Source: an uncultured Clostridia bacterium (lineage in GTDB: Bacteria; Bacillota; Clostridia; Lachnospirales; CAG-274). From it: 64,000 nucleotides of DNA. The position numbers were made by a program, and so were the translations under genes. Shown here piece after piece: positions 1 to 7,879 of this stretch. Position 1 is the first letter of the stretch, and each line of letters opens with the position of its first letter. Where the stretch lies: contig CANRBC010000002.1 in NCBI GenBank assembly GCA_947628755.1, positions 62,001-126,000 on the forward strand, written 5' to 3'. Below the pieces are notes generated by a model that made no database searches, was not told the origin of the DNA, and saw nothing but the letters and a program-made list of their open reading frames with translations.

Positions 1-1
1 C

Positions 2-82
2 CGTATTCTAGACAACCTAGGCTACAATAACGTGTACGATTTCGGCGGTATTATAGACTGGCCATTTGAAAAGGTTTTTTAG
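2..82 (+). CDS. Rhodanese-like domain protein, C-terminal fragment
   Basis: The window opens inside a gene. Frame 2 reads 26 residues ending DFGGIIDWPFEKVF before a TAG stop. The pattern L-G-Y-x-N-V-Y-D-F-G-G-I-x-D-W-P is the usual C-terminal end of a single rhodanese domain, where a helix is followed by the D-x-G-G-I/W strand. Rhodanese domains transfer sulfane sulfur through an active-site cysteine, but that cysteine lies upstream of the window, so catalytic status cannot be judged. Only this tail is visible. Confidence 0.6.
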   Translation, partial: RILDNLGYNNVYDFGGIIDWPFEKVF

Positions 83-254
83 AATTGTAAGGAAATAATC
101 GACACTTAAGCCTGCGATAATTCCAAAGGTAAAAAATTACTCTGCGATAAAAGATATTTTCAAATTATTTTTAGAGGTAAGAAATTAAGATTTAAAAAAT
201 AGTATTGTTAAATAAAAGAAGCTGTTGTATTAAATTTTTGTTTAGGTTAATAAG

Positions 255-370
255 GTCGACCTCTCAGTCAGCCCCGCTCTAAGCCATTCGTTACACTTAT
301 CTGTAGCCGAGGCTGACAGCTCCCCTTCTCGTAAGGGGAGCCTTAAGTGTACGCTTGCCAAAGTCACTTA
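255..370. repeat. Palindromic intergenic repeat, left module
   Basis: This is a GC-richer island in an AT-rich intergenic region. It contains an outer stem (GTCAGCC at 267-273 with GGCTGAC at 311-317) and a second hairpin, GCTCCCC/GGGGAGC, at 319-341. It has no ORF. The layout resembles interspersed intergenic repeats seen in gut Firmicutes. No second copy of this module was found in the window. Confidence 0.5.
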
Positions 371-395
371 TCTACTTTGAAAGACGATACCTGAA

Positions 396-479
396 CTGTC
401 GCTAATACCTCAGCCTCCCCTAGCCTTGCAATAAAACGCAACGTGTTTTATTGCAGGCGTCGGAGGGGAGGGGGACCAT
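396..479 (+). repeat. 84-bp interspersed palindromic repeat, copy 1
   Basis: This copy matches 60466-60549 over 84 bp with about seven substitutions and no gaps. An outer stem (CCTCCCCT with AGGGGAGG) encloses an inner hairpin built from GCAATAAAACGC and its near-complement. The changes near the inner loop keep pairing (a G-T wobble here is G-C in copy 2). It is followed by a short CCATGC-GAA-GCATGG hairpin at 477-491. It has no coding capacity. Confidence 0.8.
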
Positions 480-553
480 GCGAAGCATGGTGGAAGGGTC
501 GTTATAAAGCAAGATGATATTACTATAAACAAAAATTTACCCCTAAATCAAAT

Positions 554-607
554 AAGGCTGTCACATTATGATTTTTTCTCATAAATCATAACGCGACAGC
601 CTTTTTT
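554..607. terminator. Bidirectional rho-independent terminator
   Basis: The arms AAGGCTGTC and GACAGCCTT enclose an inner ATGATTT/AAATCAT stem, followed by TTTTTTATT on the plus strand. On the minus strand the hairpin lies just downstream of the DAHP synthase stop and probably ends that transcript. Confidence 0.75.
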
Positions 608-631
608 ATTGAAAACAATATTATCGTTAAT

Positions 632-1666
632 TTATACAAGAGAAGCCATTTCTATAAGTAGCTTTCTCGTTTCTTCAAAACTCAGGCAGGGGTCTGTAAT
701 AGACTTGCCGTAAATATGATTCTCGGCATCGCAGGACTGATTACCGCCCTCAATATAGCTTTCTATCATAACGCCCTTTACGTGTTTTTTGAGCTTATCG
801 CTGCAGTTTCTGGAATGGAGAACGTCCTTTACTATTCTTGGCTGCTCCTCAGGTCTTTTCTGAGAATTGGAGTGATTGGCGTCTACTATGATTGCAGGGT
901 TCAGATAACCGCCCTTGTCGTACATATCGGATGCAAGCATAAGATCCTCGTAGTGATAGTTCTGTAAATGAGAGCCTCTCTTGTTTACAGAGCCTCTCAT
1001 TATACAATGGGTAAGAGGATTACCGCTTGTCTGTACTTCATAGCCGTTATATATAAAGTCGTGTGACTGCTGTGCTGCTCTTACAGAGTTGAACATAACG
1101 GAAAGATCGCCACTCATGGGATTCTTCATACCTACGGGACAGTCAATGCCGCTGGAAGTAAGTCTGTGCTGCTGATTTTCAACACTTCTTGCGCCTATCG
1201 CTATGTAGGAAAGTATATCCTCAACGTATGGCAGATTGGAAGGGTACAGCATTTCGTCCGCTATGGGCAAACCTGTCTCCTTTATAACTCTTAAATACAT
1301 TCTTCTGGTAGCCTTTATACCCTCGGACATATCGGGAGCGGCATTCGGGTCGGGCTGATGAAGCATACCCTTATAGCCTTCGCCTGTGGTTCTGGGCTTT
1401 CCCGTATACACTCTGAGTATTATTTCCAGCTTGTCCTTTACAACCTCGTTTACCTCGGCGAGCTTTCTTGCATAGTCGCATACAGGTTCTTCCGCATCGG
1501 CAGAGCAAGGACCTATTATTACTATGAATCTGTCGTCCTTTCCCTCGAAAATATTTCTTATTCTTTTATCGTTTTCTTCCTTTATGGCTCTAAGCTCGGG
1601 AGCAAAGGGAGTCATTTCTCTTATTTCCTCGGGCGTAGCCATTTTTCTTAAATTTTTATAGCTCAT
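632..1666 (-). CDS. aroF: 3-deoxy-7-phosphoheptulonate synthase (DAHP synthase, class I)
   Basis: This enzyme condenses phosphoenolpyruvate with erythrose 4-phosphate to DAHP, the first step of the shikimate pathway to aromatic amino acids. The 344-aa length and the motifs IGPCSAD, TGKPRTTGEGYKG, QTSGNPLTHCIMRG and VDANHSNS are those of the AroF/AroG/AroH class I-alpha family. GPCS and the KPRT loop bind PEP, and the Cys and His ligands of the metal site are present. The start follows GGAGGAG at a good distance. The gene stands alone, with its own promoter upstream and a terminator downstream. Which aromatic amino acid inhibits it cannot be told from the sequence, so the aroF symbol is generic. 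Confidence 0.95.
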   Translation of the reverse strand: MSYKNLRKMATPEEIREMTPFAPELRAIKEENDKRIRNIFEGKDDRFIVIIGPCSADAEEPVCDYARKLAEVNEVVKDKLEIILRVYTGKPRTTGEGYKGMLHQPDPNAAPDMSEGIKATRRMYLRVIKETGLPIADEMLYPSNLPYVEDILSYIAIGARSVENQQHRLTSSGIDCPVGMKNPMSGDLSVMFNSVRAAQQSHDFIYNGYEVQTSGNPLTHCIMRGSVNKRGSHLQNYHYEDLMLASDMYDKGGYLNPAIIVDANHSNSQKRPEEQPRIVKDVLHSRNCSDKLKKHVKGVMIESYIEGGNQSCDAENHIYGKSITDPCLSFEETRKLLIEMASLV

Positions 1667-1700
1667 AAATAAATCTCCTCCAAAGATTAATTACTATATA

Positions 1701-1728
1701 ATTATATATTTTTTTGGTAATAAGTCAA
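1701..1728 (-). promoter_or_regulatory. Sigma-A promoter of the DAHP synthase gene
   Basis: On the minus strand TTGACT (1728-1723) is separated by 16 bp from TATAAT (1706-1701), about 35 bp before the start codon. Confidence 0.65.
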
Positions 1729-1808
1729 GAGCATAAGCTAATATTTTACAAATTTATAATTTTTTTAGTATATATACGTAAAAAAATATAACATTGCTTA
1801 ATTAACGG

Positions 1809-1837
1809 TTGAAAACAAAGCGCAATTACGGTATAAT
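1809..1837 (+). promoter_or_regulatory. Sigma-A promoter of the hybrid histidine kinase gene
   Basis: TTGAAA at 1809-1814, a 17-bp spacer, then a perfect TATAAT at 1832-1837. The predicted transcript start near 1844 puts the in-frame ATG at 1847 at the very 5' end of the mRNA, which favours the later start at 1883. Confidence 0.7.
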
Positions 1838-1882
1838 GATTGAGATGTGCTAAAATCAGTAAAGAAAGAGAAAGATATTATT

Positions 1883-3982
1883 ATGAACAGCAAATTGAAA
1901 TATAAATTTTTGCCGGTGATCGTATTGATGATTGCCGTTGTTATAAGCGTTGTATACATATATATTTCTCAGCTCCAGCAGGTTGTGAACAACAACACAA
2001 TTTCCGGTATGCAGGAGCTTTCCGCCCATGATATTAACAACATACGCACACATCTGGACAACGGTTGGTCTGAGCTTGAGAATATAGTCGAAAGACTTAA
2101 AATAAGCGATGTAAAAGACTACGACGAGCTTATGCATCAGCTGTATGCCGAGGCGTCTACGGCGACTTTTGACAATCTGTTCATACTGGATTCAAAAGGC
2201 AACCTTTATACGGACTATAACAAAATATCCTTCAAATCTGAGCATGATATGGATAGGTTTATACCCGGCGAGAAGGGCAGACTTGTACTAAGGTACAACT
2301 ATGACGATCTTACCGTTGAGGGCGAGGGCGAAGCAGTTTTTTATTCCGTAGGCGTAAAGGACTTTTCCGTAAACGATACGGACTATATTTGTCTTATAGG
2401 CGCAAGAGATTTGGAGTATTCAAAGGAAAAGCTGAGATTTGAGAGCTTCGGAGGGCAAGGATATAGCAGTATTATAGACTCTGAGGGCAACTATTTTGTA
2501 AATATAGACGAGTCCTACGACAGCAAGAAAAAGGGGAATTTTTTTGACAATGTAAGAGCAGGAAGTATTGTGGGAAATGAGCCTCTTGAGGATATATTGA
2601 AAAAGACATCATACAACGAGGGACTTATATTCAGATATATTACATCGAATAATGAGGACAGAGTAGTAAATATACAAAGAGTAGACGGTACATACTGGTA
2701 TTTTATAATGGAAGTACCGAGCAGCGTGTTTTATAAGGGCAGCAATACGTTTATAATAATGAGTATGATAATGCTTATTATAGTGCTTATGATAATATGC
2801 GCGGCTTTTATGTTTTTTACAATATCAAACAGAAGAGTTATAGCCGCAAATGCAGATGCAAAGGCAAAGAGCGAGTTCCTTTCCAATATGAGCCACGAAA
2901 TAAGAACGCCTCTTAACGCCATTATAGGCTTTAATCACCTTATGAAGCTCCATACGGACGATAAGGAAAAAATGAATGATTATCTGGAAAAAAGCGGCAA
3001 TACCGCCCAGTATCTTTTGTCCCTTATAAACGATATACTGGATATGAGCAAGCTGCAGGCAGGAAAAATAGACTTGATAAACGAACCTCTCGATATAGAA
3101 GCGCTTGTAAATGATATATGTATCATGCAGAGGGACAATATAAACAGCAGAGGAATAAAGCTAAAAGTAAATATCAATACGAAAGCTCCCTGTATAATAG
3201 GCGATGAAATTCGTCTTAAGCAGGTGCTTATGAATATAGTAGGCAATGCCGCAAAGTTTACATTGGAGGGCGGCAGCATAAGTATTGCGCTTAAGCAGAG
3301 AGTATTAGGCGCAGATTATGTGGAAACGCAAATAGAGGTAAAGGATACAGGCGTTGGTATGAGTCCTGAATTTCTTGACCATATATTTGAGAGCTTTGCC
3401 CAGGAGAGAAATAAAAATTCACGAAGCGTAAAGGGTACGGGACTGGGTATGCCCATATCCAAGCTGCTTATAGAAGCTATGGGCGGAGAAATCAAGGTAG
3501 AAAGCAGGCTTGATGAAGGAAGTACATTTACCGTCGTGCTTCGTTCCCTTATAGGTCATGAGGGAAACATAAAAGCTCTTAATTCCCAAAACGACAGAGG
3601 CGCTAAAAATAAAGTTCTCAATGTGCTTGTAGCGGAGGATAACGAGCTTAATGCGGAAATACTTGTGGAAATACTTAAGGACACAGGCTTTAATGTAGCT
3701 CTTGCGAAAAACGGACAGGAGGCTTTGGATATATTCAAGGCCTCTGATATAGGCGAATTTGACCTTATACTTATGGATATGCAGATGGCGGTAATGGACG
3801 GCTGCGAGGCTTCAAGAGAAATAAGAGCCCTTGAGCGCCCCGATGCCAAGAGCATTACAATATACGCCTGTACCGCAAATACGTTTAAAGAGGACAGAGA
3901 TAAGGCAATCGAAAGCGGTATGAACGATTTTCTTACAAAGCCTATTGATATTAATATACTTATGGAAAAAATCGGCAAATAA
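1883..3982 (+). CDS. Hybrid sensor histidine kinase/response regulator
   Basis: This is a membrane phosphorelay protein of about 699 aa. Transmembrane helices at roughly residues 9-30 and 287-316 flank a large extracytoplasmic sensor region. A HisKA domain follows, with the phospho-acceptor motif SNMSHEIRTPLN (His near 338), then a GHKL ATPase with DTGVGM and KGTGLGM boxes. A C-terminal receiver domain carries VAEDNE, the phospho-Asp in LILMDMQM (about residue 632) and the Lys of FLTKP. There is no HPt or DNA-binding domain, and no partner regulator lies next to it, so the output is unknown. An in-frame ATG at 1847 was rejected because it coincides with the predicted transcription start. The gene is monocistronic, between its own promoter and terminator. 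Confidence 0.9.
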   Translation: MNSKLKYKFLPVIVLMIAVVISVVYIYISQLQQVVNNNTISGMQELSAHDINNIRTHLDNGWSELENIVERLKISDVKDYDELMHQLYAEASTATFDNLFILDSKGNLYTDYNKISFKSEHDMDRFIPGEKGRLVLRYNYDDLTVEGEGEAVFYSVGVKDFSVNDTDYICLIGARDLEYSKEKLRFESFGGQGYSSIIDSEGNYFVNIDESYDSKKKGNFFDNVRAGSIVGNEPLEDILKKTSYNEGLIFRYITSNNEDRVVNIQRVDGTYWYFIMEVPSSVFYKGSNTFIIMSMIMLIIVLMIICAAFMFFTISNRRVIAANADAKAKSEFLSNMSHEIRTPLNAIIGFNHLMKLHTDDKEKMNDYLEKSGNTAQYLLSLINDILDMSKLQAGKIDLINEPLDIEALVNDICIMQRDNINSRGIKLKVNINTKAPCIIGDEIRLKQVLMNIVGNAAKFTLEGGSISIALKQRVLGADYVETQIEVKDTGVGMSPEFLDHIFESFAQERNKNSRSVKGTGLGMPISKLLIEAMGGEIKVESRLDEGSTFTVVLRSLIGHEGNIKALNSQNDRGAKNKVLNVLVAEDNELNAEILVEILKDTGFNVALAKNGQEALDIFKASDIGEFDLILMDMQMAVMDGCEASREIRALERPDAKSITIYACTANTFKEDRDKAIESGMNDFLTKPIDINILMEKIGK

Positions 3983-3988
3983 AATTAT

Positions 3989-4018
3989 GGGGTGCTGCTG
4001 TGCAGCGCCCCGATTTTG
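3989..4018 (+). terminator. Rho-independent terminator after the histidine kinase gene
   Basis: GGGGTGCTG and CAGCGCCCC form a 9-bp stem closed by a short loop, followed by GATTTT. Confidence 0.75.
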
Positions 4019-4081
4019 TATATTCAGTCTAAATTTGTCATAGTATTTGTCAAATATTTGGCAATTTTTTTCAATCTGCTA

Positions 4082-4110
4082 TTGTAATTTTTCTGTAAAA
4101 ATGGTATAAT
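4082..4110 (+). promoter_or_regulatory. Sigma-A promoter of the PPi-PFK gene
   Basis: TTGTAA at 4082-4087, a 17-bp spacer and TATAAT at 4105-4110, about 40 bp before the start codon. Confidence 0.65.
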
Positions 4111-4152
4111 AATAAAAAATATTCTAAAAAGAGTAACGAAAGGGGTTATACT

Positions 4153-5379
4153 ATGGCAAAAAATATTATTGTTGGTCAGTCAGGCGGTCCTACATCTGTT
4201 ATCAACTCAAGTCTGGCTGGTGTTTTCAAGACAGCTAAGGAGCTTGGCGCAGACAAGATCTACGGTATGAGAAACGGTATCGAAGGACTTCTTAATGAGC
4301 AGTACATAGACATGACTGACTACATTAAGAACGATATGGATGTTGAGATATTAAAGAGAACTCCATCCGCATTTTTAGGCTCATGCAGATTTAAGCTCCC
4401 TACAGTGGACAAGAGTCCCGAAACTTATGACAAGATAATAGCTATATTAAGAAAGATGGATATTCAGCATTTCTTCTATATCGGCGGAAATGATTCTATG
4501 GATACTATCAAGCAGTTAAGCGCGTATGCAAAGGATAAGAACATTACAGACATTACATTTATGGGTGTTCCCAAGACTATTGACAACGACCTTGCTGTTA
4601 CCGACCATACTCCGGGCTACGGTTCTGCAGCCAAGTATATCGGCTCAACTCTTAAGGAAATTATAAGAGACGCTCTTGTTCAGCCTATCAATATCGTAAC
4701 AATAGTAGAAATAATGGGCAGAAATGCAGGCTGGCTTGCTGCCGCTGCAGCTCTTGCAAAGGGCGATGATTGCGAGGGAGTAGACCTTATATATCTTCCC
4801 GAGCTGGCATTTGATATTGACAAATTCCTTGCTAAGATAGAGGAAATAAGCAAAACAAAGAAGCAGATAGTTGTAGCTGTATCAGAGGGTATTAAGGACG
4901 CTAACGGCACTTATATCTGCGAGGCTGCAGCTCAGGGCGAGCTTATGGTGGACAGCTTCGGACACAAGGCGTTAAGCGGTACTGCTACGGCTCTTTCAAG
5001 ACTTGTTGCCAATAAATTCGGCTGCAAGACAAGACCAATAGAGTTCAGCACTATCCAGAGATGTGCAAGCCATATAGGTTCTCTTACAGATGTAAACGAA
5101 GCCTTTCTTATAGGCGGACAGGCTGTAAAGGCTGCATTCGACGGCGAAACAGGCAAGGTTGGTATATACAACAGAATTTCCAACAAGCCTTATCTCATGA
5201 ACACAAGCATATATGATGTAAACGCTATTGCCAATGTTGAAAAGACAGTTCCAAAGGAATGGATAATAAACGATGGCACATATCTTTCACAGGAAGCTAT
5301 CGATTACATGAAGCCTCTTATCCAGGGCGAAATATTACCATACATGGTAGACGGTCTTCCAAGACACATCAAACTGTAA
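4153..5379 (+). CDS. pfp: Pyrophosphate-dependent 6-phosphofructokinase
   Basis: This enzyme phosphorylates fructose 6-phosphate to fructose 1,6-bisphosphate in glycolysis, using pyrophosphate instead of ATP; the reaction is reversible. At 408 aa it has the PFK fold motifs GQSGGPTSVINSS at the N terminus, GGND (about residues 112-115), PKTIDND (140-146) and MGRNAGWLA. Two positions predict the phosphoryl donor: Asp after GGN, and Lys before TIDND. ATP enzymes carry Gly at these sites, so PPi use is well supported. AAAGGGG precedes the ATG. The gene is single, with its own promoter and a terminator. PPi-PFK is common in anaerobic clostridia, where it saves ATP. Confidence 0.93.
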   Translation: MAKNIIVGQSGGPTSVINSSLAGVFKTAKELGADKIYGMRNGIEGLLNEQYIDMTDYIKNDMDVEILKRTPSAFLGSCRFKLPTVDKSPETYDKIIAILRKMDIQHFFYIGGNDSMDTIKQLSAYAKDKNITDITFMGVPKTIDNDLAVTDHTPGYGSAAKYIGSTLKEIIRDALVQPINIVTIVEIMGRNAGWLAAAAALAKGDDCEGVDLIYLPELAFDIDKFLAKIEEISKTKKQIVVAVSEGIKDANGTYICEAAAQGELMVDSFGHKALSGTATALSRLVANKFGCKTRPIEFSTIQRCASHIGSLTDVNEAFLIGGQAVKAAFDGETGKVGIYNRISNKPYLMNTSIYDVNAIANVEKTVPKEWIINDGTYLSQEAIDYMKPLIQGEILPYMVDGLPRHIKL

Positions 5380-5396
5380 TATTGCAAATTGTTAAT

Positions 5397-5424
5397 AAAG
5401 GGCAGTCGTTTATGACTGCCCTTT
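5397..5424 (+). terminator. Hairpin terminator after the PPi-PFK gene
   Basis: AAAGGGCAGTC pairs with GACTGCCCTTT around a short TTTAT-type loop, 18 bp after the pfp stop. The U-tract is only the CTTT end, so some read-through into the YihY gene is possible. Confidence 0.6.
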
Positions 5425-5442
5425 ACTGAGAGCGGGATATAA

Positions 5443-6309
5443 ATGGGATATTTGAATCAGATATTTAAATTCATAAAAAAGGTTTTTTACAAGGTCCTTC
5501 AGAACGACCTTCTTACCTATGCCAATTCTCTGTCCTTCAGGCTGATATTGGCAATATTCCCTCTTATTATTGCCGTGCTTACATTGTTCGGTTTTTTTAA
5601 TCTGCCCACAGATAATATAATAGCCACTATCATAAAATATGTTCCAGGCGACGTGGGAGAAATGATTTCCTCTTTCGTAGCCGAGGTAATCGGCGAAAAG
5701 CGTATAAGCCTTTTCTCCACAAGCTTGCTTATTGCCGTATATACCGCTTCAACAGGCTTTTACACTATGATAAAGGGTATATGTCAGTCCTATACCAACA
5801 AGAATCTGGACTATATCAAGGCAAGATTTATGAGCGTGCTGCTTATGGTATTCTTTATTATAAGCATAGTGGCAACACTGTATGTAGTTATTTTCGGCGA
5901 CGCCATAAACCGTTTGCTTGTGAATTTCAAGATAATACAGCATATACCACATATTTTTGACGGTATGCTTATAAATATTGCAAATATGGGAGTTATGTTC
6001 GTATTCCTTGTAGTGCTGTATAAATCCTCCATAGGCATAAGAACGAGAATTAGGGACATACTTCCGGGAATATTCTTTACCCTTGGCGGCTGGCTCATTG
6101 TTTCAAAGCTGTTCAACATATATGTAAACAATTTTTCAAGATATTCAGTTATTTACGGAAGTATAGGAACTCTTTTTGTGTTTGCCCTGTGGCTTTATCT
6201 TCTCTCCTGTGTTATACTCATAGGCGCACAGATAAATGCGGAATACAGAGCTGTTGTTAGAGCCAACAGGAACAGAACCGCAGATATGTCTGTAAATGAT
6301 AAAATATAG
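5443..6309 (+). CDS. YihY/BrkB-family inner membrane protein
   Basis: The 288-aa protein has about six hydrophobic segments and the family hallmarks ANSLSFRLILAIFPLI near the N terminus and a GSIGTLFVFALWLYL segment near the C terminus. It matches the YihY/BrkB family, once misnamed ribonuclease BN; members are polytopic membrane proteins of uncertain transport function. A GAGAGCGGG stretch sits upstream of the ATG. The gene starts 63 bp after pfp, beyond a hairpin, and no other promoter is obvious. No enzymatic function should be assigned. Confidence 0.88.
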   Translation: MGYLNQIFKFIKKVFYKVLQNDLLTYANSLSFRLILAIFPLIIAVLTLFGFFNLPTDNIIATIIKYVPGDVGEMISSFVAEVIGEKRISLFSTSLLIAVYTASTGFYTMIKGICQSYTNKNLDYIKARFMSVLLMVFFIISIVATLYVVIFGDAINRLLVNFKIIQHIPHIFDGMLINIANMGVMFVFLVVLYKSSIGIRTRIRDILPGIFFTLGGWLIVSKLFNIYVNNFSRYSVIYGSIGTLFVFALWLYLLSCVILIGAQINAEYRAVVRANRNRTADMSVNDKI

Positions 6310-6423
6310 TAGGGCAATAAGCTAAAGACTTGCTCTTGCAAATAAAAGCTAATGATGTCTGGGGCGTTTGCTCGCATGTATCGGAGAAAGCGGTAAACGA
6401 TAATACAAATTTATTATATAAAC

Positions 6424-6456
6424 AAAGCCGAGAAATTGTGTGTTCTCGGCTTTGCT
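6424..6456. terminator. Bidirectional terminator between convergent genes
   Basis: AAAGCCGAG pairs with CTCGGCTTT around a 12-nt loop. It lies between the convergent YihY gene (plus) and the CuAO-N/DUF3298 gene (minus), so it probably serves both. Confidence 0.65.
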
Positions 6457-6509
6457 TATATCTATATTTAAAAAATTCTATTTAACGTCGATTCGACAAG
6501 ATATATTTA

Positions 6510-7706
6510 CTACTCTATAATTTCTCCTGTATTTAAGTTTATCTTATATGTGTTTGTTGTTGTCGTATCATCCTTGCCGTATTGCATAGAAACTGTATTT
6601 TCAGTTACTTCTGCCGTATCGTCTTCTATTTTGACTTCTGCGCTGAGATAGAAATGATAGGGTATTGCAGAGGACTTTTCATCCATATTTTCATATACCT
6701 TTTTTGCCTCATCATCATAGCTTGATATAAAGCTGTCGGCTGCTTTTTCGGCTGCGCTTTCTATTTGTGTGTTAAGCTCTGATATGGCTTTTGACGTTTC
6801 GTTAAACACAGGGTATTCAACTGCTGCGGAAATATAGTCATTTCCATCTGCGTCGTGGAGAGCCGTGGAATAGGTCTCTATATAATAGGGGCTTTCCGTC
6901 TTCTCGTCGGGTTTTTCAAAAATTTGTCCCTTTATTTCATCATCATCGATTCGGTTTCCGTTTATAATGCCGTAAGTAGCTTCATAGAAAAGCTCGTTGT
7001 CTATGAAATAATGTATTGTGATAAGTCCCGCATTGTTGTATATCACATCGCACTTTACATATAATTCCTTTTTGTCGCCGGTGTAGGTGTCAAGTGTTTC
7101 ATCAACAGCGGCAAGTATGTCATTTTGTATATTTTCATTCAGCTTATCAGCCATTGTATACTCAGAGGATATAACGGGGAATTCATAGTCTATTGCTAGT
7201 CCTGTCGTCATATTGTTTCCGCCGCCTCCGCTTATTTCATATTCAACGGAATCGGGAGCTTCGGCTGTTATTACGGGAGCATCTACTGTGACTGTCTTTG
7301 TTACTCCGTTCCAGTTTACCTTTGCGCCTATGCTCTCGGATATTACTCTGAGAGGTATCATTGTTCTGCCGTTTATTATCTGAGCGGGAACGTCGCTTGT
7401 AATATATGAGCCGTCGCCTACGGTTACCTTATTGCTTCCGATTTCAATGCCTGCAGTTACCTGACCGTATGTTATCTCGCAGAGCTTAATGTCTTCAAAC
7501 CATTTTACATCGGCTCCCATTTTTTCAAAGACTGCTCTGAGGGGTACAAGAGTTCTGCTATCTTGTATAACGGGCTCTTGGTCTCCCGTAAAGTCGACGT
7601 TTTCGCCGTTTACTATCACTTTTATACTGTTTTCGGCAAAGGAATCAACAGAAAAAGCTGTGAAAATAATTGCTGCCGTCAACGCCAGTATCGATAATTT
7701 TTTCAT
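6510..7706 (-). CDS. Secreted protein with copper amine oxidase N-like domains and a DUF4163/DUF3298 region
   Basis: The 398-aa protein starts with a Sec signal peptide (MKKLSILALTAAIIFTAFSVDSFA). Two repeats typical of the copper amine oxidase N-terminal-like family follow at about residues 25-145; the markers are DSRTLVPLRAVFEKMGADVKW and NGRTMIPLRVISESIGAKVNW. After a short Gly-rich linker, residues 155-395 resemble the DUF4163/DUF3298 module of RsiV and PdaC, with YEFPVISSEYTMADKLNENI as its start. No catalytic amine-oxidase domain is present; in clostridia the N-like domain usually occurs in cell-surface proteins. It is divergent from the nucleotidase gene, which carries the same domain. 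A good GGAGG site precedes the start. The function is not known. Confidence 0.85.
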   Translation of the reverse strand: MKKLSILALTAAIIFTAFSVDSFAENSIKVIVNGENVDFTGDQEPVIQDSRTLVPLRAVFEKMGADVKWFEDIKLCEITYGQVTAGIEIGSNKVTVGDGSYITSDVPAQIINGRTMIPLRVISESIGAKVNWNGVTKTVTVDAPVITAEAPDSVEYEISGGGGNNMTTGLAIDYEFPVISSEYTMADKLNENIQNDILAAVDETLDTYTGDKKELYVKCDVIYNNAGLITIHYFIDNELFYEATYGIINGNRIDDDEIKGQIFEKPDEKTESPYYIETYSTALHDADGNDYISAAVEYPVFNETSKAISELNTQIESAAEKAADSFISSYDDEAKKVYENMDEKSSAIPYHFYLSAEVKIEDDTAEVTENTVSMQYGKDDTTTTNTYKINLNTGEIIE

Positions 7707-7879
7707 AAAAATTCCTCCTTAAAATTCATCTATATTAAAATTATAGCATAAAAATTTTTAATTTGATAGTATTTTATGACGTTAAATTTACAGTTTGCGC
7801 CAAAACGGATTTTTAGTATTTATTTATGGATTTATTTGTGATAAAATATGCATATATAAATTTTAAGGGAGTGAAAAAT

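Noticed and set aside
255..491. CRISPR or attachment site in the palindromic intergenic repeats
   Set aside because: The units are dyads rather than spaced direct repeats, and no integrase or cas gene is adjacent.
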